A stretch of 56,323 nucleotides of DNA from the NCBI RefSeq assembly GCF_032854445.1, contig NC_088299.1, forward strand, positions 6,797,001 to 6,853,323, written 5' to 3'. The DNA comes from Liolophura sinensis (lineage: Eukaryota; Mollusca; Polyplacophora; Chitonida; Chitonidae). Each line of letters opens with the position of its first letter. The first letter of the stretch is position 1. The position numbers and the translations under genes are program-made. Under the pieces are notes generated by a model, which searched no databases, was not told where the DNA came from, and saw only the letters and a program-made list of their open reading frames with translations. Positions 18,000-28,455 of the stretch are shown one piece after another.

Positions 18000-19200
18000 G
18001 AGCTCAAAAAAGACGTTTGAAATGCCGATAGCCTGAAAAGCCAAGAGCGTGAGCTCATTGCTGAACTTAACCAAGAAAAAGACGTGTAAATTAGCCTATA
18101 AAGCCAAGAGTTTGAGCCCAGTGCTGAACGTTACCAAGTAAAAGACGCGTAAATTAGCCTATAAAGCGAAGAGTTTGAGCTAAATGCTGAACTGAGCCAA
18201 GTAAAAGACGTGTAAATTAGCCTATAAAGCGAAGAGTTTGAGCCCAATGTTGAACTTAGCCAAGAAAAAAAACGCGTAAATTAGCCTATAAAGCGAAGAT
18301 TTTGAGCTAAATGCTGAACTCAGCCAAGTAAAAGACGTGTAAATTAGCCTATAAAGCGAAGATTTTGAGCTAAATGCTGAACTTAGCCAAGTAAAAGACG
18401 TGTAAATTAGCCTATAACGCGAAGAGTTTGAGCTCAGTGCTGAACTTAGCCAAGTAAAAGACGTGTAAATTAGCCTATAAAGCCAAGAGTTTGAGCCCAA
18501 TGCTGAACTTAGCCAAGTAAAAAAGGTGTAAATTAGCCTATAAAGCGAAGAGTTTGAGCCCAGTGCTGAACTTAGCCAAGTAAAAGGCGTGTAAATTAGC
18601 CTATAAAGCGAAGAGTTTGAGCCCAGTGCTGAACTTAGCCAAGTAAAGGCGTTTAAATTAGCTTATAAAGCGAAGAGTTTGAGCTCAGTGCTGAACTTAG
18701 CCAAGTAAAGGCGTTTAAATTAGCTTATAAGTGAGTGAGTGAGTGCTTGGGGTTTAACGTCGTACTCAACAATTTTTCAGTCATATGACGACGAAGGAAT
18801 CCTTAGGATGCATGTACGTGTAATGTGCCTCCTTGTAACAGGACGGATTTCCACCGCTCTTTTATCCAGTGCTGCTTCACTGAGACGACTTACCGAAGGC
18901 AAGTAAGCCACCCCGCCCGAGCCATTATACTGATACGGGTCAGCCAGTCGTTGCACTATCCCCTTCATGCTGAACGCCAAGCGAGGAAGTTACAACTTCC
19001 TCTTTAAAGTCTTAGGTGTGACTCGATCAAGGATTGATCCTGGATCTACCGGTCCCGAAGCGGACGCTCTACCAACTGTGCTATCCGAGCCGGTAATTAG
19101 CTTATAAAGCGAAGAGTTTGAGCCCAATGCTGAACTTTGCCAAGTAAAAGACGTGTAGATTAGCCTATAAAGCGAAGAGTTAAATGCTAAATGCTGAACA
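18000..19200 (+). repeat. 63-bp satellite, monomeric section, copy A (interrupted by SINE)
   Basis: Beyond the junction, units are 63 bp without dimer alternation: AAGAGTTTGAGCCCAATGCT, CTTAGCCAAGTAAAAGACGT, AATTAGCCTATAAAGCG. The array is split at 18731-19094 by a SINE and resumes for about 1.7 units to about 19200. The minus-strand open frame at 18222-18500 is a 21-residue repeat translation, not a gene. Confidence 0.92.
18731..19094 (-). mobile_element. SINE family 2, full-length, in satellite (copy A)
   Basis: A 364-bp element with the head at the right end. On the minus strand it begins ACCGGCTCGGATAGCACAGT with box A-like TTGGTAGAGCG and box B-like GGATCAATCC. It ends in the 3' domain and a CACTCACTCACTCAC-type tail. 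A perfect 13-bp direct repeat AATTAGCTTATAA, which is satellite sequence, flanks it at 18718-18730 and 19095-19107. The frames at 18777-18980 and 18825-19007 are translations of it. Confidence 0.95.
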
Positions 19201-21384
19201 GAGTGAAGGAAAAGACGTTTGAATTATTGAACCTAGGCGCGCAATCGTTTCTCGGTTAAGCAGTCAGATGTTTACATAATCCAAAAATATGCTATGCATA
19301 GCAGGTGGTTTAGGTGTGAGGGAACGGCGTGTTATATAAGGTTTTTAGATAACAACACATGGTCACCATGCTAATATAGTGTAACTGTCATCGGCAGTTG
19401 TTCTCAAGAATATTTTCACCTTTACGTTCAGCAAAATAAAATAATACACCACAGAGTTGTTGCTTAATCCTTTGCGAATATATTAGCTTTAGAAATTAAT
19501 GTTTTATTAAGAATTTAATGTTTTACTCTACATCTATGTGAATAAATATCAAATATCACACATATTAAAGATACAGATTTAAGCCCCCCCCCCTCCCCGC
19601 CCCCTCGAGCACGGTGAAATAAACCTGGCAATGTGAAGAGGAAAGCCCCAAGGACCTTATTTCTACACCTAATGCTTAGGGTTTTCTGAACACGCCATTG
19701 GTTAAGACTGATACTTTCAAACAAATGTAAACTCATGCCAAATGCAGATCAAACCAGTAAAAAATTTCTCTCATAAAACAACATTTATGTCAAAACGTTT
19801 GCCACATTGGGCACTTAGCGATTGTGAGCAAAAGTGCCATTCGTTACTTTACCAGTTTGTCAAGATCCCAACAGTTGAACTGATATTTCCGTGGTGCTAG
19901 GCTGTGGCCGTATCGGCTGGAGGTATTATACAGAAAAGAAATTTCTTCTCCAAGGAACATTAATTTTTCGAACTGGGCATAACGAACCAATTCAAGAAAA
20001 ACAGAAAATGTAACGAACAATATTTACAGCAATATTTAATGGCATTACCGCTTGCTTTAGGGCCGAGAGCAGCTTTTATATTGCACCACTATGACATATG
20101 TCCATGTAAGGTGGATTCTACTAACAGAGATCAGCTTATTTACATGTATTTTGACTCAGGTCTAACACAAATAAAATGACAAGGTCAGATAGGACGGCCT
20201 ATATATAGCAGGCCTAAGGATTAGATACGCACGAGAAAAAATGAGAGGCGTAAATGTATAATTAAGGAAATACACCACATATAGCATATTCTGAACGACT
20301 TTATAATGTTTGTTTGTTTTCATAACCGAATAAATATGAATAACAAGATTATGGGTCTTGATCGGACCAAGGAGGTAGAATACTCTGTTATTCGGACGCT
20401 GCATTCGGATTACATGGCCTCAAACATTAAAATATTAATTAAAATTTTCTTAGGGCGTTTAAATAGTATGACTGCATTCTGCTAGTCAAGCTTTTAACCT
20501 TTTTGTACGAGACAAATACGGTGGCATTCTGTGTTTTAGAGGAGGTGAATGACGTGGGAGTATCGAAGAAAACAATTCTAAACGTTTAAACCAATTGCTT
20601 ATTAACTACAATAATTTCCTTTGCTTTAAATATATAAAACAAATATTTTCATATGTATAAAGTTTAGGCGTGCAGTGATGCAACATACAAATGGACCTAT
20701 TCGTAAAAACGACGTTAAATATTTAAACTCATGTCACCATCCGCTACTTCTCAATGATTCCTTATTTGCATTCCTTATTAAATTTGCACTTATTTCACTT
20801 AAAAAGCCCTTTACATATTGTCTCAAGCTTTAGATATACATGTATATGTTTAATTGTTTGGCTAGAAACTAACACCATGCTCATCAGTGTTTGACCTTTA
20901 AGATGCCGGCCATTTTAATGCAATTTATGTACATAAGTATGCTGATTTAACTATATCATCTAAATATACTTTAATTGACTTTATGTAAAGGTATAAGTTT
21001 ATGAATATATATTGACCAGAAATCTCTTCAAACCTGTAGATTTCTCCCTGTATACAAACTTGGGGAGCCGCTGGCAAACATCTGATCCTAACTCAATCTT
21101 TCCTTTATTATTCATTTCTAGTGCTGATAGTTTCCATGGACAAAGTTCAGAGCCCGGTGGTTCAAAACTGGTTTGAGACTTAATACCAGATTTTACTTTA
21201 AGACGAGTCTACAATTTTGTACTTAGCCAACAAAATTATGTAACATTATTTGAATAGAATCTAAAACTGCTACTCTTTCACTTTGACTTTGGACAACTGC
21301 ATTGGCAGCTGAGTTTGGCTGAAAATTTAAATATAAAACATGACTTAATACCAGTATTGACTAATACATTTTCGAACAAATCGG
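19201..21384. other. Single-copy-like block, copy A
   Basis: Matches 29917-32100 in copy B with a constant offset (10,716-10,717) and scattered single-base differences. It includes a C-rich run near 19584-19603. No coding region is recognised; the short minus-strand frames at 19515-19736 and 20162-20404 lack domains, and neither is reported as an equally long frame in copy B. Confidence 0.8.
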
Positions 21385-21485
21385 CTCTGAAATAGAAACG
21401 TCATGCATTATTTCACATTTTGTTCGATCTTATATTGTTACAACTTATCACTGCAATGGGGACCAGTCAAACGCCCAGCATTTTA

Positions 21486-21657
21486 TTGATTTGAATGGTG
21501 TTTTACGCCGTACTCAAGAATATTTCACTTATACGACGGCGGCAAGCATTATGGTACGAGGAAACCGGACAGAGCCCTGGGGAAACGCACGACCAATTGC
21601 AGGTTGTTGTCAGGCCTTCCCACGTACGGCCGGAGAGGAAGCCAGCATGAGCTGGAC
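21486..21657 (-). mobile_element. SINE family 1, head missing
   Basis: It runs from GGTGTTTTACGCCGTACTCA through the body to CATGAGCTGGAC, in reverse orientation. The tRNA-like head is absent beyond 21657. Confidence 0.87.
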
Positions 21658-21959
21658 GTTACAATAGAAGCTGATACACTGTAACGGTATAGACATTACG
21701 TTACAATCCATTCTTGACACAACAATGGCTTGAGGCCCTGTTTCACACTAACGGCCCTTAAGGGATTAAAAAATATGTCGCCTTCCCACTGACGGGAAGC
21801 GCGCTGTGGTCTAGGGGTTGGATGACGTTTCCGTTCAGTTCGCCGACACGATATGCCTGAAAAATTTCCGATAAATACGTCAAAATTATTCATATATACC
21901 TTTCTGTCCGCGGGAGAAACTAGGTGCCGGTTCAAAACTGGACAGGCCTCGGCGACGAT

Positions 21960-22172
21960 CGTGTGTGCGGCCTTTTGTGCAATCTAGAGTTCTTTGAAGA
22001 CAAATTTTCTTTCTTTTCTTTCTGCATTATGGTTTGATATCATCACATATGGGAAAGAAATTACTTGCTAATGACTGCTGGTTGAATCTCGCTACTCCGG
22101 TTTCCACCACCCACATCGTATCGCCACGAATAAATAAATAAATAAGTAAATAAATAAATAAATAAATAAAAT
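21960..22172 (+). mobile_element. SINE family 3-like 3' fragment with (AAAT)n tail
   Basis: TTCTTTGAAGACAAATTTTC, CACATATGGGAAAG, GGTTGAATCTCGCTACTCCG and TTTCCACCACCCACATCGTA line up with the 3' half of the copies at 40380 and 35026. It ends in an (AAAT)n run at about 22127-22172. Confidence 0.6.
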
Positions 22173-22704
22173 ATAAAATATGTATGTGACGGGTTGTGAA
22201 TGAATGTCACCGTGGTCATTTAGCCACGATATGCGTTATTTGCTGCGGTGAATTACACGACAGTTATGAGGTAATAATACGTCTTTATGTAATTCTTTCA
22301 GTGGAGAAATTCTTCCCGCGCATATGGTCACTTTAACAGAATAAATTTGAAACACATGAAATTTTTAGCTACACTACTGGTTTCCGGAGAAATGTAAAAG
22401 CATTACTTTTTCAAGTAAAACCATTGTGTTCTTCATGACAGTAGGTTATTCGTGCTTTATACAAAAAGACACCAGTCCTTGAATACATTTTTACATTTTA
22501 CATTTTTTATTAGTAATATTGCCAAATGGATAATTTTACATCTTATTTGGGCCTATATTTGTACAAAGACCAAAACTGTTTCCTCTCCCGCAGTATATAT
22601 CGTGTTGAATATATGAACAACAAAAGTGCAACTTATCGACAACTGATATCCTAGCAAGGTACACGAATTAAATACTGATTTCACTCAGTCCAACATCATT
22701 GAAA

Positions 22705-23175
22705 ACTGTTGACTGCTTCTCTTTTCTTCTCTTTTCATCATTCGGGGCCTCCGTGGCTCAGTTGGTTAGCGCGCTAGCGCAGCGTAATGACCCAGGAGTC
22801 TCTCACCAATGCGGTCGCTGTGAGTTCAAGTCCAGCTCATGCTGGCTTCCTCTCCGGCCGTATGTGGGAAGATCTGCCAGCAACCTGCGGATGGTCGTGG
22901 GTTTCCCCCGGGCTCTGCCGGTTTCCGCCCACCATAATGCTGGCCGCCGTCGTATAAGTGAAATATTCTTGAGTACGGCGTAAAACACCAATCAAAAAAA
23001 AAAAAAAAAAAAAAAAATCTTTTCATCATTCCGTCCTTTTTTTCGTTCTTCATACACTTTCTTAGTTCTTTGGTGGTTTGTATTATACGCTGTGTTTGGA
23101 ATTGGCCATACGATTATTGTCCTGGAACGTCCTTATTGGTTGATGGCTAGTACACGAATGTCTGTTTCGATGGGT
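22705..23175 (+). repeat. Unclassified dispersed repeat split by a SINE (pair with 51866-52020)
   Basis: GTTGACTGCTTCTC before the SINE, and GGAATTGGCC, TTGGTTGATGGCTAGTACAC, GAATGTCTGTTTC after it, recur at 51866-52000 as TTGACTGCTTCTC, GGAATTGGCC, TTGATTGACGGCTAGTATAC, GAATGCCTGTTTC. A weaker match begins near 42910. Confidence 0.55.
22744..23017 (+). mobile_element. SINE family 1, intact reference copy
   Basis: Complete element. The tRNA-like head is GGGGCCTCCGTGGCTCAGTT, box A GTGGCTCAGTTGGTTAGCGC and box B GTTCAAGTCC. It is followed by the body, a 3' domain (TATAAGTGAAATATTCTTGA, then GTACGGCGTAAAACACCAAT) and an A-tail of about 24. A perfect 14-bp target-site duplication TCTTTTCATCATTC flanks it at 22730-22743 and 23018-23031. 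It is the youngest-looking copy and serves as the consensus for the others. Confidence 0.96.
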
Positions 23176-23319
23176 AGATTTCGAATGAAAATAATATTTG
23201 AAGTTTTGTCACAAAGGTACTGTTTACAACGCAATAATGCATAAACAACTACTTTGTTGTTTTATTTGAGCATATTGATAAATAAGGACACAAGACATCC
23301 CCAACAAACAAACGATATC

Positions 23320-23545
23320 AGACAAATCAACAGACACCCGACAACAGATCATGGACACTCCAACAGACACCCTTAAACAGACAATGGATACCCAAGATAC
23401 CCGACAACAGAAAACAGACACCCTAACATACAACCGACAACTAACAACAGACAACCAGATAACAGACAATATACTCCGACAACAAACAATATACATCCCA
23501 ACAGACTCACGACAACAGACAATGGACATTCAAGCAGACACAACA
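23320..23545 (+). repeat. ACAGACA-rich degenerate tandem repeat
   Basis: Short irregular units such as CGACAACAGACAATGGACA and CCAACAGACACCC. Overlapping open frames on both strands here are low-complexity translations. Confidence 0.75.
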
Positions 23546-23974
23546 ATAAAGCACTCCCAGGATATAACCACTTAAGAAGAATAAGTTCCAACACTCTTAA
23601 TTTTAATAAACCCACATGTCAGTAAAACCAAGCCAAGCTTATCACCTAGGCTGCATTTGTAAACTCACTGTCATCAACGAACGGTGTCAAATCATTGGAA
23701 GCTGATTGCCATTTTACTGCAGACATAGAACCGTGTAAGATCGGGATTTTTGCATGCTTATCACCAAACAATAATATTTGACTTAATCTTAATTATGTAT
23801 AACTAGGTTTACATATTCCATCTCCTCATCTTGTCAGCTTTGAACTTTTCGTTAAGTTGCAAAAATTACACATTCAATCAGAACGAACCCCTATTGAGAT
23901 GTAACACCAGAGCACAAGGTGCTTAATAATCTGCGAACGAGAATGCAGCTATTTTCTCTAATCCACAAAGTGAA

Positions 23975-24200
23975 GCAGATCCTGGCCAAGTAGGTAAGGA
24001 GCTTGCCTTTCAATCACCGGAGTTTGAACCTCGCTCTTGGACAGGAAGTGTGTACATTCCTAACATCTTACAGTTCGTGCTGTCTTGCTGACAATAAGCG
24101 TACGGTCGTCTTGCTGGTCCCTTCAGCTACTGATGATCAACATCATCAAACCGGCACATATGAACGTAATTAACGTTCTCCGCCACTCCAAAACTCGGCA
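23975..24200 (+). mobile_element. SINE family 3-like, diverged
   Basis: The segment GCCAAGTAGGTAAGGAGCTT with box B-like GTTTGAACCTCG resembles a tRNA-derived head. GCTCTTGGACAGGAAGTGTG and GACAATAAGCG parallel the copy at 15245. No clear tail. Confidence 0.4.
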
Positions 24201-24759
24201 CTCAGAAAAGCATCCGGGTCGCAGTTCTGTGAAATATGCCTATCTGCTTAATGTAGGGTAAAAAAACAGTTAGGACTTCGTTTCTTCAAAACTGAGATCG
24301 TCGCATTCCAAGCATAGGGATGGGCACTACATGACTCATACTGTAATCTGTCGAACATATGATAACAGCTAAGTAAAGGCAAATGTGTATATCCCATTCT
24401 TTCTCACCTGTTACATAAAACAAAAGACCTTATCATGGTAAGGCCTTTAATGCTAACGCCCAACTCAGCTGCATTTATACCGGCATTTATAAAGCATATA
24501 ATGTTAGTTTTGCACTGAGTCTTGCCACGACACACGTATTAGTGGACGTGACAGACCCCGACGTTTTCACTATTTGTACATTTTTTTGTCAGGTTGGTAA
24601 CAATGCAGCCCCAACAGTGATGGAAATCCAATCGCTGCTGGACCAACCACTGGTTTCTGATCTTGCTGGACACTGAACAGTTGACGAATCCTCCATTAGT
24701 TGTGGTATCTGTGACCCAGATGTGGTTTTTGGATGTTACATGTGTTTTGTCAATATGGT

Positions 24760-25290
24760 AGCTGTAACAAAAAAAGGTGTAGTATGTGGTTTTGGGTGGC
24801 AATAGTACGACGCCGTGCCAGTATGGTAGCTGACAGAAAAAAGTATTATATGTGGTTTTGGGTGGCAATAGAGGGACGCCGTGTCAGTGTTGTAGCTGTG
24901 ACCATATTGGGTTTTATATGTGGCTTTGGGTGCCAACAAAGGGACGAAGTGTCAGTGTGGTAACTGTGACCGAATAGCGTGTTATATATATATATGTGGG
25001 TTTTGGGTGGCAACAGAGAGGCGCCGTGTCAGTGTGGGAGCTGTGACCCAATTGGATGTTATATGTGTTATATGTGACCGAATTGGTTGTTATATGTGAT
25101 TTTGGGTGGCAACAGAGGGAGGTCGAGTCAGTATGGGAGCTGTGACCCAATTGGATGTTATATGTGTTATATATGACCGAAGTGGTTGCTATATGTGGTT
25201 TTGGGTGGTAACAGAGGGAGGTCAGTGTGGGAGCTGTGATCGAATAGGGTGTTACATGTGGGTTTTGGGTGGCAACAGTGTGGTAGCTGT
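24760..25290 (+). repeat. About 75-bp satellite, copy A
   Basis: Diverged units of roughly 60-76 bp share TTATATGTGG, TTTTGGGTGGCAACAGAGGG and GTCAGTGTGGTAGCTGTGAC. The counterpart in copy B (32690-33905) is about twice as long and far more uniform. Open frames on both strands here (for example 24736-24939) are repeat translations. Confidence 0.9.
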
Positions 25291-25324
25291 GACCGAATAA
25301 TTTATTTATTTAATTGATTTATTT

Positions 25325-25397
25325 TCTTTTATTAGTATTTTACGCCGTACTCAAGAATATTTCACTTATACGACCTCGGCCAGCATTATGGTGGGGT
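25325..25397 (-). mobile_element. SINE family 1 3' fragment
   Basis: TTTTACGCCGTACTCAAGAA and the following CACTTATACGACCTCGGCC and AGCATTATGGTGGGG match the 3' domain in reverse. Shared with copy B at 33915-33985. Confidence 0.85.
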
Positions 25398-25471
25398 GGC
25401 CGAATAAGGTGGTATGTAATAAATTTGTATATATTTGTATATTTGATATTATTTATATATCTATGTACATG

Positions 25472-25535
25472 TATGGTTAGGGTTTATCGAGTACTTGACA
25501 ATTTTTGTCATATGACGACGAGGAGTAATTGTGGT
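25472..25535 (-). mobile_element. SINE family 2 3' fragment
   Basis: GGTTAGGGTTTATCGAGTAC, then CAATTTTTGTCATATGACGA and CGAGGAGTAATTG, match the 3' end of family 2 in reverse, with small deletions relative to copy B (34055-34130). Confidence 0.8.
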
Positions 25536-25689
25536 AAGTATAACAAAAAGGACAGAGAGTAAAACTAGTGCAGTGACGAAAGTGTTCTGGTTGGCCAAAA
25601 GCGGCCACTTTAACCCAGGAAATCGCCTATTACCTAGGCAACACGGTGGTTTACTCTGTAAACTTGACTTTCTTTTACCAAAAACCTAG

Positions 25690-26123
25690 CCACCATGAAA
25701 TGAAATGTTTATGTGGACATATTTGGCTCAGAATAAATGTTCAGAGTTCAGGTGAACAAACCATACGCACCAACAAAACGTATTTGTATGAAATATATAA
25801 AAGAACACCCACAGCATTGTGGTGAGGATAACCCCTAAGATGTCCATCTCAAATCCAAACTTTATGAGGAAAACAGCTGGAGTTAGAGCTCTAACACGAA
25901 ATCATACCTAACTATATACTATGTGCCAGGGAAATGGCTGTCTGGTTACCATGACAACCGCGAAAATGGCCAAGTATGAGTCGCGACACATCGTCATATG
26001 TGTATGTATGTATCCACCAAAAATTAAAACTCTACGCAGAAAACTGTTATAGCAAAATCACATCCCTTTATATAGTATACATAGGGAAATGGCAATCTGG
26101 TAACCATGACAACTGCGGAAATA
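25690..26123 (+). repeat. Dispersed-repeat-like region with ~154-bp module, copy A, cut by gap
   Basis: The phrase GGGAAATGGCTGTCTGGTTA, then CCATGACAACCGCG, recurs about 154 bp later as GGGAAATGGCAATCTGGTAA, CCATGACAACTGCG. Copy A ends at 26123 inside the second module. The full version is at 34270-34870 in copy B. Confidence 0.7.
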
Positions 26124-26323
26124 NNNNNNNNNNNNNNNNNNNNNNNNNNNNNNNNNNNNNNNNNNNNNNNNNNNNNNNNNNNNNNNNNNNNNNNNNNNNN
26201 NNNNNNNNNNNNNNNNNNNNNNNNNNNNNNNNNNNNNNNNNNNNNNNNNNNNNNNNNNNNNNNNNNNNNNNNNNNNNNNNNNNNNNNNNNNNNNNNNNNN
26301 NNNNNNNNNNNNNNNNNNNNNNN
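26124..26323. other. Assembly gap, 200 N
   Basis: Exactly 200 N. The round number suggests a placeholder length. The sequences on both sides are ends of duplicated blocks. Open frames containing X residues across it are artefacts. Confidence 0.99.
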
Positions 26324-28455
26324 AATTAGCCTGTAAAGCCAAGAGTTCAAGCTCAATGCTGATCTGAGTGAAGAAAAAGTTGTTTGAATTAGCCTACAAT
26401 TTGAAAAGTTTGAGCTCAATGCTGAACTGAGTCAAGAACAAGACGTTTAAAATAGCCAGTAAAGCCAAGAGTTCAAGCTCAATGCTGATCTGAGTGAAGA
26501 TAAAGTTGTTTGAATTAGCCTACAATTTGAAAAGTTTGAGCTCAATGCTGAAATGAGTCAAGAATAAGACGTTTAAATTAGCCTGTAAAGCCAAGAGTTC
26601 AAGCTCAATGCTGATCTGAGTGAAGAAAAAGTTGTTTGAATTAGCCTACAATTTGAAAAGTTTGAGCTCAATGCTGAACTGAGTCAAGAACAAGACGTTT
26701 AAAATAGCCAGTAAAGCCAAGAGTTCAAGCTCAATGCTGATCTGAGTGAAGATAAAGTTGTTTGAATTAGCCTACAATTTGAAAAGTTTGAGCTCAATGC
26801 TGAAATGAGTCAAGAATAAGACGTTTAAATTAGCCTGTAAAGCCAAGAGTTCAAGCTCAATGCTGATCTGAGTGAAGAAAAAGTTGTTTGAATTAGCCTA
26901 CAATTTGAAAAGTTTGAGCTCAATGCTGAAATGAGTCAAGAACAAGACGTTTAAATTAGCCAGTAAAGCCAAGAGTTTGAGCTCAATGCTGATCTGAGTG
27001 AAGATAAAGTTGTTTGAATTAGCCTACAATTTGAAAAGTTTGAGCTCAATGCTGAAATGAGTCAAGAATAAGACGTTTAAATTAGCCTGTAAAGCCAAGA
27101 GTTCAAGCTCAATGCTGATCTGAGTGAAGAAAAAGTTGTTTGAATTAGCCTACAATTTGAAAAGTTTGAGCTCAATGCTGAACTGAGTCAAGAACAAGAC
27201 GTTTAAAATAGCCAGTAAAGCCAAGAGTTCAAGCTCAATGCTGATCTGAGTGAAGATAAAGTTGTTTGAATTAGCCTACAATTTGAAGAGTTTGAGCTCA
27301 ATGCTGAAATGAGTCAAGAATAAGACGTTTAAATTAGCCTGTAAAGCCAAGAGTTCAAGCTCAATGCTGATCTGAGTGAAGAAAAAGTTGTTTGAATTAG
27401 CCTACAATTTGAAAAGTTTGAGCTCAATGCTGAAATGAGTCAAGAACAAGACGTTTAAATTAGCCAGTAAAGCCAAGAGTTTGAGCTCAATGCTGATCTG
27501 AGTGAAGATAAAGTTGTTTGAATTAGCCTACAATTTGAAAAGTTTGAGCTCAATGCTGAAATGAGTCAAGAATAAGACGTTTAAATTAGCCTGTAAAGCC
27601 AAGAGTTCAAGCTCAATGCTGATCTCAGTGAAGAAAAAGTTGTTTGAATTAGCCTACAATTTGAAAAGTTTGAGCTCAATGCTGAAATGAGTCAAGAACA
27701 AGACGTTTAAATTAGCCTGTAAAGCCAAGAGTTCAAGCTCAATGCTGATCAGAGTGAAGAAAAAGTTGTTTGAATTAGCCTACAATTTGAAGAGTTTGAG
27801 CTCAATGCTGAAATGAGTCGAGAATAAGACGTTTAAATTAGCCTGTAAAGCCAAGAGTTCAAGCTCAATGCTGATCTGAGTGAAGAAAAAGTTGTTTGAA
27901 TTAGCCTACAATTTGAAAAGTTTGAGCTCAATGCTGAAATGAGTCAAGAATAAGACGTTTAAATTAGCCTGTAAAGCCAAGAGTTCAAGCTCAATGCTGA
28001 TCTGAGTGAAGATAAAGTTGTTTGAATTAGCCTACAATTTGAAAAGTTTGAGCTCAATGCTGAACTGAGTGAAGAACAAGACGTTTAAATTAGCCTGTAA
28101 AGCCAAGAGTTCAAGCTCAATGCTGATCTCAGTGAAGAAAAAGTTGTTTGAATTAGCCTACAATTTGAAAAGTTTGAGCTCAATGCTGAAATGAGTCAAG
28201 AACAAGACGTTTAAATTAGCCAGTAAAGCCAAGAGTTCAAGCTCAATGCTGATCTGAGTGAAGAAAAAGTTGTTTGAATTAGCCTACAATTTGAAGAGTT
28301 TGAGCTCAATGCTGAACTGAGTCAAGAACAAGACGTTTAAATTAGCCAGTAAAGCCAAGAGTTCAAGCCCAATGCTGATCTGAGTGAAGAAAAAGTTGTT
28401 TGAATTAGCCTACAATTTGAAGAGTTTGATCTCAATGCTGAACTGAGTCAAGAAC
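26324..28455 (+). repeat. 63-bp satellite, 126-bp dimeric units, copy B
   Basis: The same alternating variants as 16590-17990. At least about 17 dimers, against about 11 in copy A, and its left end is cut by the gap. Within it, longer blocks recur (for example AAAATAGCCAGTAAAGCC variants about 250 bp apart at 26450 and 26702), so higher-order homogenisation is under way. Confidence 0.94.

Larger units (their letters stand above)
21385..24240. other. Segment present in copy A only
   Basis: About 2.86 kb between the matching flanks AACAAATCGG (ends 21384) and TATCTGCTTA (starts 24241). In copy B the flanks are joined by about 84 bp, most of which is the reverse complement of 23499-23569. The segment holds SINE copies and an ACAGACA-rich repeat, listed separately, and no recognised gene. 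Confidence 0.85.

Noticed and set aside
18222-18500. Minus-strand repeat protein of 92 codons
   Set aside because: A translation of the 63-bp satellite; indels and stops break it elsewhere in the same array.
18777-18980. 67-codon frame nearly repeated at 29493-29684, looking like a conserved small gene
   Set aside because: Both are inside SINE family 2 copies, so conservation reflects the transposon and the block duplication.
22744-22840. tRNA genes at SINE heads (also 10732, 35026)
   Set aside because: Box A and box B are present, but each is fused to a SINE body and tail and the cloverleaf arms are imperfect.
26024-26419. Open frames spanning the N gap
   Set aside because: They consist mostly of undefined residues.
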